In this document: piece after piece, positions 16,184 to 23,995 of the stretch
How the letters are laid out: the number at the start of each line of letters is the position of its first letter
Position numbering within the stretch: the first letter of the stretch is position 1
Source: Granulicella tundricola MP5ACTX9
Lineage (GTDB): Bacteria; Acidobacteriota; Terriglobia; Terriglobales; Acidobacteriaceae
NCBI RefSeq assembly: GCF_000178975.2
Contig: NC_015064.1
Coordinates: 124,001 to 188,000 of the forward strand
Direction of reading: 5' to 3'
Length of the DNA: 64,000 bases
Translations under genes and position numbers: made by a program
The notes under the pieces: model-generated
The model's input: only the letters and a program-made list of their open reading frames with translations
What the model was told of the DNA's origin: nothing
Database searches by the model: none

Positions 16184-18361
16184 TTACTGCGAACTGCTCT
16201 TCTGCACGCGCACCGCGCACTGCTTAAAGTTGGGCTCGCGGCTGATAGGGTCGAAGGCACCGAGCGTGACGCGATTGGAGTTCGTCTCCGCAAAGTGGAA
16301 TGGCATAAAGACCTGCCCGGGCGCAATGATTGAGGTGATGCGGAGCTCGAGTCCGCTGACATTAGATCGTCGACTCGTGACGGTGACCTTGTCGTGGGCG
16401 CGCAACTGCAGGCGCTTGGCGTCGACTGGGTTCATCTCCAGCCATGCGTTGGGAACCATCTTGTTCAGCATGTCCACCTGGGCGGTCTTGGTGCGGGTGT
16501 GCCAATGCTCGACCGTGCGGCCGGTATTCAGAATGAAGTCATACTCTTCATTGGGCTGCTCAAGGAAAGGATCGCAAGGTACGTTGTGAAGAATGGCACG
16601 GCCGTCGGCCGTAGGAAAGGCGCCGTCAGCATAGAGTCGTTCTCCGCCCCACTGGATGCCACCGGCGTCTTCAATCTCTTTCCACGAGTACGGACTGTAG
16701 TCGCAGAGACGCCCGGCGGAGACGCGCTGCCACTCCGCGTAGGCGTCGGCTGTAGTCTGCCACCCGGGGTAAAGGCGGTCGCGGACGCCAAGGCGTTCCG
16801 CAAGGGCAAGGAAGATATCGAAGTCGGACCGAGCCTCGCCTGGCGGCGTGACGATGCAGTTGACCTTGGAAATACGCCGTTCGGAGTTGGTATAGGTACC
16901 TTCCTTCTCTCCCCAGATAGCGGCCGGCAGGACGAGGTGGGCGAAGTCCGAAGTAGGTGTAGGGTGGAAGCCATCCTGGACGACGACGAACTCTACGGAC
17001 TCAAGCGCTTGTTTGAGCAGCTCGTAGTTTGGGAAGGAGACCACTGGATTCGTCGCAATGAACCAGAGTGCCTTGATCTTGCCTGTAACCGCGCCTTCGA
17101 TGATGTCCGGGTAAGCCATGCCGCGGGCTTTGGGAATCTCTTCCGCATCGATACCCCAAATCTGAGCAAGCTCTTCGCGGTGTTCCGGGTTGTCGAACTT
17201 GCGATAACCAGGAAGAGCTGAGGTGAAACCGGATTCGCGCGTGCCCATGGCGTTGCATTGGCCGGTGATGGAAAACGGCGCGGCGCCCGCACGGCCGATG
17301 TGGCCGGTGATGAGTGCAAGATTGTTGATCGCTGCGACGGTCACCGCACCTTGCGTCGAGTGGTTGACCCCCATCGTCCAGCCGATGAAGCCCGCCCTGG
17401 CCCGTCCGTACAGGTGCGCGACCTTGGTGATCTTCTCCACCGAAAGCCCTGTAATCTCGCTGACGTGCTGCGGCGTGAAGGCCGCAACGTAGGCGGCAAA
17501 TGCATCGTAGTTGATCGTATGCGCAGCAATGTAGTTGGAGTCGGTGAGCCCGTCGCGAATCAGGATGTGTGCGATGCCGTTGATCAGCGCAATGTCGCCG
17601 CGCGGTTTGATGGCCAGGTGTATGTCGGCCATCATGGCAGTCTTGGTCACGCGCGGGTCCACCACGATCAGCGTGCGGCCCGGGCGCTTGTCGGGCCCTT
17701 CGCCGACACGTGTGCAAAGGATCGGGTGGTTATCGGCGATGTTCGAGCCGATGAGCAAGACGACATCGGCTGTAGACATATCGGCGTAGCTGCCGGGCGG
17801 CCCGTCGGAGCCAAAGGAAAGCTTGTAACCGGAGACGGCAGATGCCATGCAGAGCGTCGTATTCCCGTCGTTGTTCGGTGTGCGAAACCCCAATTGCACC
17901 AGCTTGCCAAGCGTGTAGTACTCCTCGGTCAGCAACTGGCCGGTCCCGACGACGCCGAGCGAGCCAAGGCCGTGCCGTCCCTGGATATTCGCGATGCGTT
18001 CGACCATGGTCGACAGGGCTTCATCCCAGGAGACGGGCTCCAGCTTGCCGTTCTTGCGCAAGAGCGGCAGCTTGGCGCGCCCAGGGCCGTCGAGAATATG
18101 GTGTTCGCTGAGTCCCTTGGGGCAGAGCTTGCCGCGGTTGACGGGATGATCCGGGTTGCCGCGAGCGGCCACGGCTTTGCCATCTTTCACACCGACGAGC
18201 ATGCCGCAGCCAACCGAGCAGTAGCCACAGGTGGTCTTGACCCACGTATCGGCGACGCGTGCTGTGGATACCTTGCCGTACAAGGGATCCTGGGCATATG
18301 AATATTTCTCCTGTGCGGTATCGATGCCGACGAGTCGCTTGAAGCGATGAACGATGCTCAT
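16184..18361 (-). CDS. nasA: Assimilatory nitrate reductase catalytic subunit (molybdopterin, 4Fe-4S)
   Basis: A 725-residue molybdopterin enzyme reducing nitrate to nitrite. An N-terminal [4Fe-4S] site is formed by Cys45, Cys48, Cys52 (CGYCSVGC) and Cys80 in GKLCPKG. GLGSLGVVGTGQLLTEEYY, LCMASAVSGYK (Cys as likely molybdenum ligand) and NHSTQGAVTVAAINNL follow the NarB/NasC/NapA pattern. There is no twin-arginine signal, so the enzyme is cytoplasmic, and the C-terminal [2Fe-2S] domain of some NasA proteins is missing. The ATG at 18361 overlaps the TGA of the DmsBC gene as ATGA, indicating translational coupling. The direct electron donor is probably that membrane-bound iron-sulfur protein. 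Confidence 0.9.
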   Translation of the reverse strand: MSIVHRFKRLVGIDTAQEKYSYAQDPLYGKVSTARVADTWVKTTCGYCSVGCGMLVGVKDGKAVAARGNPDHPVNRGKLCPKGLSEHHILDGPGRAKLPLLRKNGKLEPVSWDEALSTMVERIANIQGRHGLGSLGVVGTGQLLTEEYYTLGKLVQLGFRTPNNDGNTTLCMASAVSGYKLSFGSDGPPGSYADMSTADVVLLIGSNIADNHPILCTRVGEGPDKRPGRTLIVVDPRVTKTAMMADIHLAIKPRGDIALINGIAHILIRDGLTDSNYIAAHTINYDAFAAYVAAFTPQHVSEITGLSVEKITKVAHLYGRARAGFIGWTMGVNHSTQGAVTVAAINNLALITGHIGRAGAAPFSITGQCNAMGTRESGFTSALPGYRKFDNPEHREELAQIWGIDAEEIPKARGMAYPDIIEGAVTGKIKALWFIATNPVVSFPNYELLKQALESVEFVVVQDGFHPTPTSDFAHLVLPAAIWGEKEGTYTNSERRISKVNCIVTPPGEARSDFDIFLALAERLGVRDRLYPGWQTTADAYAEWQRVSAGRLCDYSPYSWKEIEDAGGIQWGGERLYADGAFPTADGRAILHNVPCDPFLEQPNEEYDFILNTGRTVEHWHTRTKTAQVDMLNKMVPNAWLEMNPVDAKRLQLRAHDKVTVTSRRSNVSGLELRITSIIAPGQVFMPFHFAETNSNRVTLGAFDPISREPNFKQCAVRVQKSSSQ

Positions 18362-19947
18362 GCATGAGCTCCCGCAGGGCGTGACCGCACAAAGGTGAGT
18401 GCCATGTTGAGCGGCACGACCGTGACGAAGAACAGGTAACGCGATAGCAGCACGGAAGCGAACGCGAGGCCCAGGGCGATGGGTGCGGAGCCATCCGCAG
18501 TGGCGATCAGTGCAAACAGCAGCAGCAGAACGCAGCCGGCGGCGACCGGCCAGGTCGCGTCGCCTGAAAGCAGCGCCCATGCCGCGCGCGCTTCAAACGC
18601 GGCAGCGCGGCGCAGGCGAACCGCCCGAACGGTCTGGTTGATCAACCAGCTGCCCGCGCATAGCAGGATGAGCGCAAGGGCATTGGGGGTCGCCGTGGCA
18701 AAGGTCGGGAAGATTGGCAGGCGGAGCGTCGTACCGGCCAGAGCCGCAGCGAGGAGACTGCCGAGCAGAGCCGCCGTGAGGATAAAGTCGGCCGGCGTGT
18801 GGGCCGTATTCCACGCGGGGCGCGCCTTCACCAGGTAGATCGCGGCGCTTGCCAGCGTGCCGAGCACCCCCAGGATGGCAGCGGTGAGCGAGAGGGCCAG
18901 AGGCAACGCAATGGGGAGGACTACGCCATATTCTCGTGCAGCGGCCGCAACCGTTGCAGCCGCGAGCGCAGCGAAGAAGAGGGTAAACAGCAGCACCTCG
19001 CGGCTCAGCCAGGAGCGCCGCCACATCTTCAGCGCACGGTAAGCGAAGGCCGGACGCCCCAGATGGAGCGTCGACAAGGTGAGCGCCGTGGCAGTAATCG
19101 TGAGCAACACGAAGAGCCGGACAGCGTCCAGCGCGTGCCATGCAATCAGCACCCAAAGGGCACCCGAAACAGCCTGCATGAGCGCCGTCATATAGATCAG
19201 GGGGACGTGGGCGTGCTCGCGTTGAATCTGTCCGAGGTCGACCCGCTCGAGCCCAGCCGAAGGAATGTGGGGCAGCGTAATGCGGGTCGTGGAAACGGTC
19301 TGCTCAGCCGCTGGCATGCCCGGTGAGTCGGCCAGTGCGTAGTCACTGCGCCACTCAGCCATGTTGACAAGCTCAATCTCGATCGCGCCCTCTGGACAGG
19401 CATTGACGCACGCGGGTTCGAGTCCGTCGTCGAGGCGCCCTTTGCACATATCGCACTTGCCCACCACGCCCCGCTCCGGGTTGTACTGCGGCACGGAGTA
19501 GGGGCAGTTCCACACGCAGTAGCTGCAACCGATGCACGCATCTGCTGAGTGCAGGACGATGCCGGAAACAGGATCCTTGGTATAGGCGTCGACAGGGCAA
19601 CCCTTCAGGCAATCGGCGTCCAGGCAGTGATTGCAGCCCATGGAAAGATAGTGGCGCTGCGTGTCCGGGTAGCTTCCGGCCTCAAGCTCGCCGATGCGCC
19701 GCCACAGAATATCGGCGGGATTGTTATTCTGCTCATTGCACGCCACTTCGCAGGACCGGCACCCGATGCATTTGGTCATGTCGAAGTGAAAGCGATACTG
19801 CTCGCCGGGACCGGGCTTGCGCGCAGGGATCAGCGCAGAGACCACTTCCGGAAATAGGATCCCATGCTCTCCAAGGGATAGGCCGGTCATGCGCACGAGT
19901 GCCGGACTCGTGCCTTCAACCGCACGCTCATGCAAGGGCAGATTCAT
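18358..19947 (-). CDS. DmsB-DmsC fusion: four-cluster ferredoxin fused to membrane quinol anchor
   Basis: A 529-residue fusion. Residues about 50-220 form a DmsB-type subunit with four cysteine groups (CIGCRSCEVAC, CNHCLDADCLKGCP, CIGCSYCVWNCP, CDMCK...ACVNACP), enough for four [4Fe-4S] clusters. Residues about 250-525 are a DmsC-type anchor with about eight membrane helices, which in the family takes electrons from menaquinol. In DMSO reductases these are two proteins. Here the fusion directly precedes nasA with an ATGA overlap and follows the flavoprotein with no gap (TAG then ATG). The likely role is to pass quinol electrons to the cytoplasmic nitrate reductase. The N-terminus has no export signal, consistent with a cytoplasm-facing ferredoxin domain. 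Confidence 0.88.
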   Translation of the reverse strand: MNLPLHERAVEGTSPALVRMTGLSLGEHGILFPEVVSALIPARKPGPGEQYRFHFDMTKCIGCRSCEVACNEQNNNPADILWRRIGELEAGSYPDTQRHYLSMGCNHCLDADCLKGCPVDAYTKDPVSGIVLHSADACIGCSYCVWNCPYSVPQYNPERGVVGKCDMCKGRLDDGLEPACVNACPEGAIEIELVNMAEWRSDYALADSPGMPAAEQTVSTTRITLPHIPSAGLERVDLGQIQREHAHVPLIYMTALMQAVSGALWVLIAWHALDAVRLFVLLTITATALTLSTLHLGRPAFAYRALKMWRRSWLSREVLLFTLFFAALAAATVAAAAREYGVVLPIALPLALSLTAAILGVLGTLASAAIYLVKARPAWNTAHTPADFILTAALLGSLLAAALAGTTLRLPIFPTFATATPNALALILLCAGSWLINQTVRAVRLRRAAAFEARAAWALLSGDATWPVAAGCVLLLLFALIATADGSAPIALGLAFASVLLSRYLFFVTVVPLNMALTFVRSRPAGAHA

Positions 19948-21681
19948 CTAGTAGACATCCCGGTGATATCGTTTCGAGTCGTGAAGATCCTGGACGTAGG
20001 CTTCGGCGTCCGTATTGCCATGTTGCGCGATCAGCTGGTGCAGCGCGGCGTCGACGTCCTTAGCCATGCGCGAGGCATCCCCGCAAACGTAAATCGTCGC
20101 CCCTTGCTGGAGCCATGCAAAGAACTCTGCGCCATGCTCCAGCATGCGGTCCTGCACATAGATCTTGTGAGCCTGATCGCGTGAAAATGCGGTGTCGAGC
20201 CGGCTAAGGTGACCTGTCCCCAGCATCTGTTCCAGCTCCTCGCGGTAAAGAAAATCAGTGGCAGCAGAACGATCCCCGAAGAACAGCCAGTTCCTGCCCG
20301 TAGCTCCCATAGCCAGGCGCTCATGGAGAAAGCCGCGGAACGGAGCGATCCCGGTGCCCGGGCCGATCATGATGATCGGTGCGTCCGGATCCATAGGCAG
20401 CCGGAACTTCTTGTTGTGCTGGATGTAGACGGGCAGCGTGCCGTTAAGGTCGGTTCGATCCGCGAAAAGTGTGGAGCAGACACCACCGCGTTCGCGATTG
20501 TGCGCACGGTAGCGAACGACGGCAACCGTGGCATGCACTTCGCCGGCGTGCGCCTTCGGGCTTGAGGAGATGGAATAAAGGCGCGGCGCCAATTTAGGCA
20601 GAAGGTCCGCCAGTTGCTGAGCAGAGGCGATAGCCCCCGGATGTTCGGCCAGCAGATCGATCACACCACGGTCGTAAAGGTAGGTATCGAGGTGGGTTTG
20701 CTGCTCCGGAAGCAGCAGATCGATGAGCAGGGCGATGTTGCCCGCCTTGGCATACGCGTCGATCAGCTTGCGGCTCAGTTTGGTGATCTGCAGGACGTGC
20801 GTGAGGGCATCGCAGAGCGAGCGCGTGCCGAGTTTGGGCACTTCCACGAGTTCCTCGCCATTGAGCCCCGTGGCCGAAAGAACGTCGGCAACCAGCGCCG
20901 GGTCGTTCGCAGGGATGACCGCAAGCGCATCGCCGGCTTCGTAGGTCAGTTCCGAGCCCGCGAGCGAGAAGCTCAGGTGCAGGGTGGACTTGCTGGACAC
21001 GTCCGCGGTCAGAACGCGCTTTTCGATGAGCGCCGCCTGGAAGGGGTTCTCGCGGCGATAGAGGCTGGCCGGAGCGACCGGAGCCGCGGCAGCGAGCGCC
21101 TGTGGCGGTGTGGCGGCAGCAGCGGTGTCGAGGCTCGCGAGCAGCGCTGCTTTCCAGCGCTCGAAGGGCTCGTCCACATCGACGTCCGCAGTCACGATTG
21201 GAATACTGCGTTTCGCCCCAAGGTCCTGAAGGCGCTCGTCCAGGTCCACTCCGAACTTGCAGAAGTGCTCATAGTGGCTATCGCCCAGGGCAAGGACGCT
21301 GTACTCCAGCCGTTCGAGCCGCGGAGCGCCTTCCGCGCACAGCGAATCGAAGAAACCTTTGACCCCGTCCGGCGGGTCGCCTTCACCATACGTGCTGGCG
21401 ACGATTACAGCGCACTCTTCAACCGCAAGCTCGTGTACAGGGTAAACGTCCAACGAGGAGAGCTTGGCCGTATGTCCCTTGGCCTTCAGCTCCTTGGCGA
21501 CCTTCTTGGCCAGGCGCTCGCCCGTGCCGCTCTGCGAAGCATAAAGCACTGCGACGTTGCGTGGCTCGAACACCGCGGACTGCGGCGCGGATGAGTACAG
21601 ACCGGCCAGAAAGCCATTGAGCCAGGCACGCTGCGCCGGGTTGAACGGAGCTGAATCCGGAATGAAGGGAACGCTGCTCAT
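19948..21681 (-). CDS. CysJ-like diflavin reductase (FMN/FAD/NADPH)
   Basis: A 577-residue flavoprotein of the sulfite reductase alpha-subunit/cytochrome P450 reductase type. Residues about 45-190 are a flavodoxin domain with FMN loops SQSGTGE, STYGEGDPPD and LGDSHYEHFC. The rest is an FAD/NADPH module with RLYSISSSP (FAD), GPGTGIAPFRGFLHER (NADPH) and the C-terminal aromatic end HRDVY. It moves electrons from NADPH one at a time to a siroheme partner. Its ATG overlaps the TGA of nirA, so nitrite reductase, not a CysI, is the encoded neighbour. It probably makes nitrite reduction NADPH-driven, although sulfite reduction cannot be excluded. Confidence 0.9.
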   Translation of the reverse strand: MSSVPFIPDSAPFNPAQRAWLNGFLAGLYSSAPQSAVFEPRNVAVLYASQSGTGERLAKKVAKELKAKGHTAKLSSLDVYPVHELAVEECAVIVASTYGEGDPPDGVKGFFDSLCAEGAPRLERLEYSVLALGDSHYEHFCKFGVDLDERLQDLGAKRSIPIVTADVDVDEPFERWKAALLASLDTAAAATPPQALAAAAPVAPASLYRRENPFQAALIEKRVLTADVSSKSTLHLSFSLAGSELTYEAGDALAVIPANDPALVADVLSATGLNGEELVEVPKLGTRSLCDALTHVLQITKLSRKLIDAYAKAGNIALLIDLLLPEQQTHLDTYLYDRGVIDLLAEHPGAIASAQQLADLLPKLAPRLYSISSSPKAHAGEVHATVAVVRYRAHNRERGGVCSTLFADRTDLNGTLPVYIQHNKKFRLPMDPDAPIIMIGPGTGIAPFRGFLHERLAMGATGRNWLFFGDRSAATDFLYREELEQMLGTGHLSRLDTAFSRDQAHKIYVQDRMLEHGAEFFAWLQQGATIYVCGDASRMAKDVDAALHQLIAQHGNTDAEAYVQDLHDSKRYHRDVY

Positions 21682-23486
21682 TCTGCCTCCACCTGCGCAA
21701 AGGCACGGAGTTCTTCAATCGAATGCCGGCGGGTGAAGGCGAGGAATGTTTCGTTTTCGTCGCTGCGGAGGTCCACGAAGCTGCCCAGTAGCAGCTCCAT
21801 CACAGGCGGTAGATCGGCAAACTTGATCGCTGCAATAAACTCCCGCGCGATGCCCTGGTCGGCGTCGCTACCACCACCGAGCGAGACGACATAGCCCTCC
21901 TCGCCTTCGACCTTTGTACCCATGAGCCCGATGTCGCCGATGTAGTGCTGCGCGCAAGAGTTATTGCAGCCCGTAACGTGCAGGTTGATTGGCTGGGTGA
22001 GCTGGGGGAAGCGCTCGTCGAGCGTGCGTGCAAGTGCAACCGCGTGGGTCTTGGTATCGCTGGCAGCGTAGCGGCAGCCCTGATTCCCAGTGCACGCGAC
22101 GGTCCCAGAAAGCACCGGGCCGGCCGTAAACTTCAGTCCGGCAGCAGTCAGCGCGGCCTGCGCTGCGGGAAGCCTGGCTTCAGGAATGTTCGGCAGGATC
22201 AGGTTCTGCCAGACCGTCAGCCTGATCTCACCCGTTCCGAACTCCTCCGCGATGCCGGCCACGGCCCGCATCTGGTCCACGGGCAGGCGGCCCACGGGAA
22301 CCGAGACCCCGATGTATGAGAGGCCGGGTTGCACCTGCGCGTGCGTGCCGATATGGCCCGCGCGCTCGATGGGGCCGCGCGCTTCGCAATCTGCCAGCGG
22401 CAGCCGGAGAAGAGGAAACGCGAGAAGCTTCTCGGCTTCTTCCAGGAACCTCTCCATGCCCCAGCGGTCGACGAGGTACTTGAGTCGCGCTTTCTTGCGA
22501 TCGGTGCGGTCACCGTTTTCCGCGAAGACGCGGATCATGGCTGCGGCCACCGCCACGGCCTCGTGCGGCTTCAGGATGACGCCCGCGTCGGTCGCAAACT
22601 GGCGGTGACCGGTGATGCCGCACAGCAGCACCCGGAAGTACACCCCGGCGGGCAGGCTCTGGCCCTCAGAAACCCGCACAGCCTGGAAGCCGATATCGTT
22701 GGTATCGGCCACGGCCGAGATAGTACCCCCATCGTCGAACGCCACGTTGAACTTGCGCGGAAGGCCGAAGAGATCGCGTGAGTTGAGAATGTACTGGGCC
22801 AGGGCATCGGCGTGCGGCCTCACGTCCAGCAGCGAACGGGGGTCGATCCCGCTGAGCGGAGACGCGGTGATATTGCGAATATTGTCCGCGCCAGACCCGC
22901 GCGAACTCATGCCGAGCGCCGCGATCTTGTTGAGCACCGGAACAAGATGCTTCGGCTGGAAATCACGAATCTGGACGTTCGAACGCGTGGTGAGATCGCA
23001 ACGTCCGGCGCCCCATTCGTCAGCCATCTCCGCGAGTCCACGCATCTGACGCGAGGTCAAAACTGCTCCCGGGACCCGCAGCCGCAGCATGAACGAGTCC
23101 TGTGCCGGCGAAACGTAGAAGAAGCCGTGGAACTTGAACCGGTAGGTGTTCTCCGGGTTCGGTGCCATATTTTCCTTGCTGTGAGAGAGCAGCTCATCCC
23201 ACGCGTCGAGCGGGTTGCGCTCGTACTTCCAAAGCTCTTCGCGGCACAGGTCCTCGACAAGTGTGCCGTGGAAGGTGGCTGCCAGGTTCTGGGTGCCGGC
23301 TGTGGGTTCAGCGGTAATCTGGCCGGCTGCGGTATGGCCCACAAAAGGCATGCGCTGGATCACCCCCGCGAAAAAGCCTTCGAGGTACTGCTTCTGCTCA
23401 ACCGAGAAGGTTTCGTCGCCCGCGCTTTCGAGCATGGGAGCGGTAAGTGCGTTTTGAGGGTTGGCAAGCGGGCCATTGGCAGGCAT
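21678..23486 (-). CDS. nirA: Siroheme [4Fe-4S] nitrite reductase (NirA type)
   Basis: A 602-residue siroheme enzyme reducing nitrite to ammonium. It has the duplicated ferrodoxin-like and nitrite/sulfite reductase repeats: DLTTRSNVQIRDF and LTVWQNLILPNI bind siroheme. The cluster ligands are CTGNQGC (Cys-x5-Cys) and GCNNSC (Cys-x3-Cys). This is closer to ferredoxin-type NirA than to CysI in arrangement. The ATG at 23486 is preferred over the in-frame TTG at 23492 because AAGGAC lies upstream at good spacing. It is the first gene of a five-gene operon, nirA, flavoprotein, dmsBC, nasA, transporter. Because the chain needs siroheme, a tetrapyrrole-related regulator next door (25811) is notable. 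Confidence 0.9.
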   Translation of the reverse strand: MPANGPLANPQNALTAPMLESAGDETFSVEQKQYLEGFFAGVIQRMPFVGHTAAGQITAEPTAGTQNLAATFHGTLVEDLCREELWKYERNPLDAWDELLSHSKENMAPNPENTYRFKFHGFFYVSPAQDSFMLRLRVPGAVLTSRQMRGLAEMADEWGAGRCDLTTRSNVQIRDFQPKHLVPVLNKIAALGMSSRGSGADNIRNITASPLSGIDPRSLLDVRPHADALAQYILNSRDLFGLPRKFNVAFDDGGTISAVADTNDIGFQAVRVSEGQSLPAGVYFRVLLCGITGHRQFATDAGVILKPHEAVAVAAAMIRVFAENGDRTDRKKARLKYLVDRWGMERFLEEAEKLLAFPLLRLPLADCEARGPIERAGHIGTHAQVQPGLSYIGVSVPVGRLPVDQMRAVAGIAEEFGTGEIRLTVWQNLILPNIPEARLPAAQAALTAAGLKFTAGPVLSGTVACTGNQGCRYAASDTKTHAVALARTLDERFPQLTQPINLHVTGCNNSCAQHYIGDIGLMGTKVEGEEGYVVSLGGGSDADQGIAREFIAAIKFADLPPVMELLLGSFVDLRSDENETFLAFTRRHSIEELRAFAQVEAE

Positions 23487-23535
23487 GGGCAAGTCCTTTG
23501 CGAAAACGAGCGGATGGTATAGCTCATTAGCTTCC

Positions 23536-23551
23536 CGAGTGGGAAGGTCTT
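23536..23551 (-). promoter_or_regulatory. Hairpin in the nirA leader
   Basis: CTTCCC-ACTC-GGGAAG (minus strand) forms a 6-bp stem with a four-base loop about 50 bases upstream of the nirA start. Two weaker stems lie further upstream: GAGAC with GTCTC near 23600-23616 and GGACC with GGTCC near 23650-23664. They could be part of a structured leader, but none has a T-run or a recognised riboswitch core. Confidence 0.3.
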
Positions 23552-23838
23552 ATCGTTTGGGGAGCTCGTCATGGAGCCGGATGGGTAAGTGGAATGAATG
23601 GCGGAGACATCCATGGTCTCAGCCGGCGGACGGGATGGATAAACTTCGCGGACCTCGGCGGTCCTGAAGAACTTCCTGAAATTCACGTTCGGTTGCGTCA
23701 GCATAGCCGGAGAGCGTGGTGAACGCAAGCGCTTTTTGCCGGACAGCGTGCAGACCAGGAGCCAACGCCCGATCGACAAAAGTGTTGCGCGGGCACGAGA
23801 CGCATGTTACATCTGAAGGACAACACCCCTGAACTCCC

Positions 23839-23900
23839 GCGATACCCTGATTGTGTCGCACTTGCCAAGGCTGGCCGACGCGCAACGATGCGCCTCAGCC
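23839..23900 (+). promoter_or_regulatory. Tandem hairpins in the nirA/porin divergent region, candidate ANTAR target
   Basis: Two stem-loops lie nine bases apart. The first (23839-23859) pairs GCGATAC with GTGTCGC around a seven-base loop. The second has an outer stem GGCTG/CAGCC (23869-23873 with 23896-23900) and an inner stem GCGC/GCGC (23880-23883 with 23890-23893) around the hexanucleotide loop AACGAT (23884-23889). ANTAR proteins are known to bind paired hairpins with six-base loops having A at position 1 and G at position 4; AACGAT fits, and its reverse complement ATCGTT fits on the other strand. The first hairpin does not fit, so support is partial. Confidence 0.35.
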
Positions 23901-23995
23901 GGCGTTGCCCTCGTTCTCTCTCGCCCGCCAACTTGCCCCCATACCACCGCCCTGGCGCGGGCCACTCTGTTTCGTCTTTCGGGAGATACCCTCGC

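Noticed and set aside
20614..21594. 326-codon plus-strand frame opposite the diflavin reductase
   Set aside because: There are no domain features, and the opposite strand holds all flavin and NADPH motifs.
23536..23551. Intrinsic terminator in the nirA leader
   Set aside because: The 6-bp stem is not followed by a T-run on the minus strand, so it is listed only as a possible leader structure.
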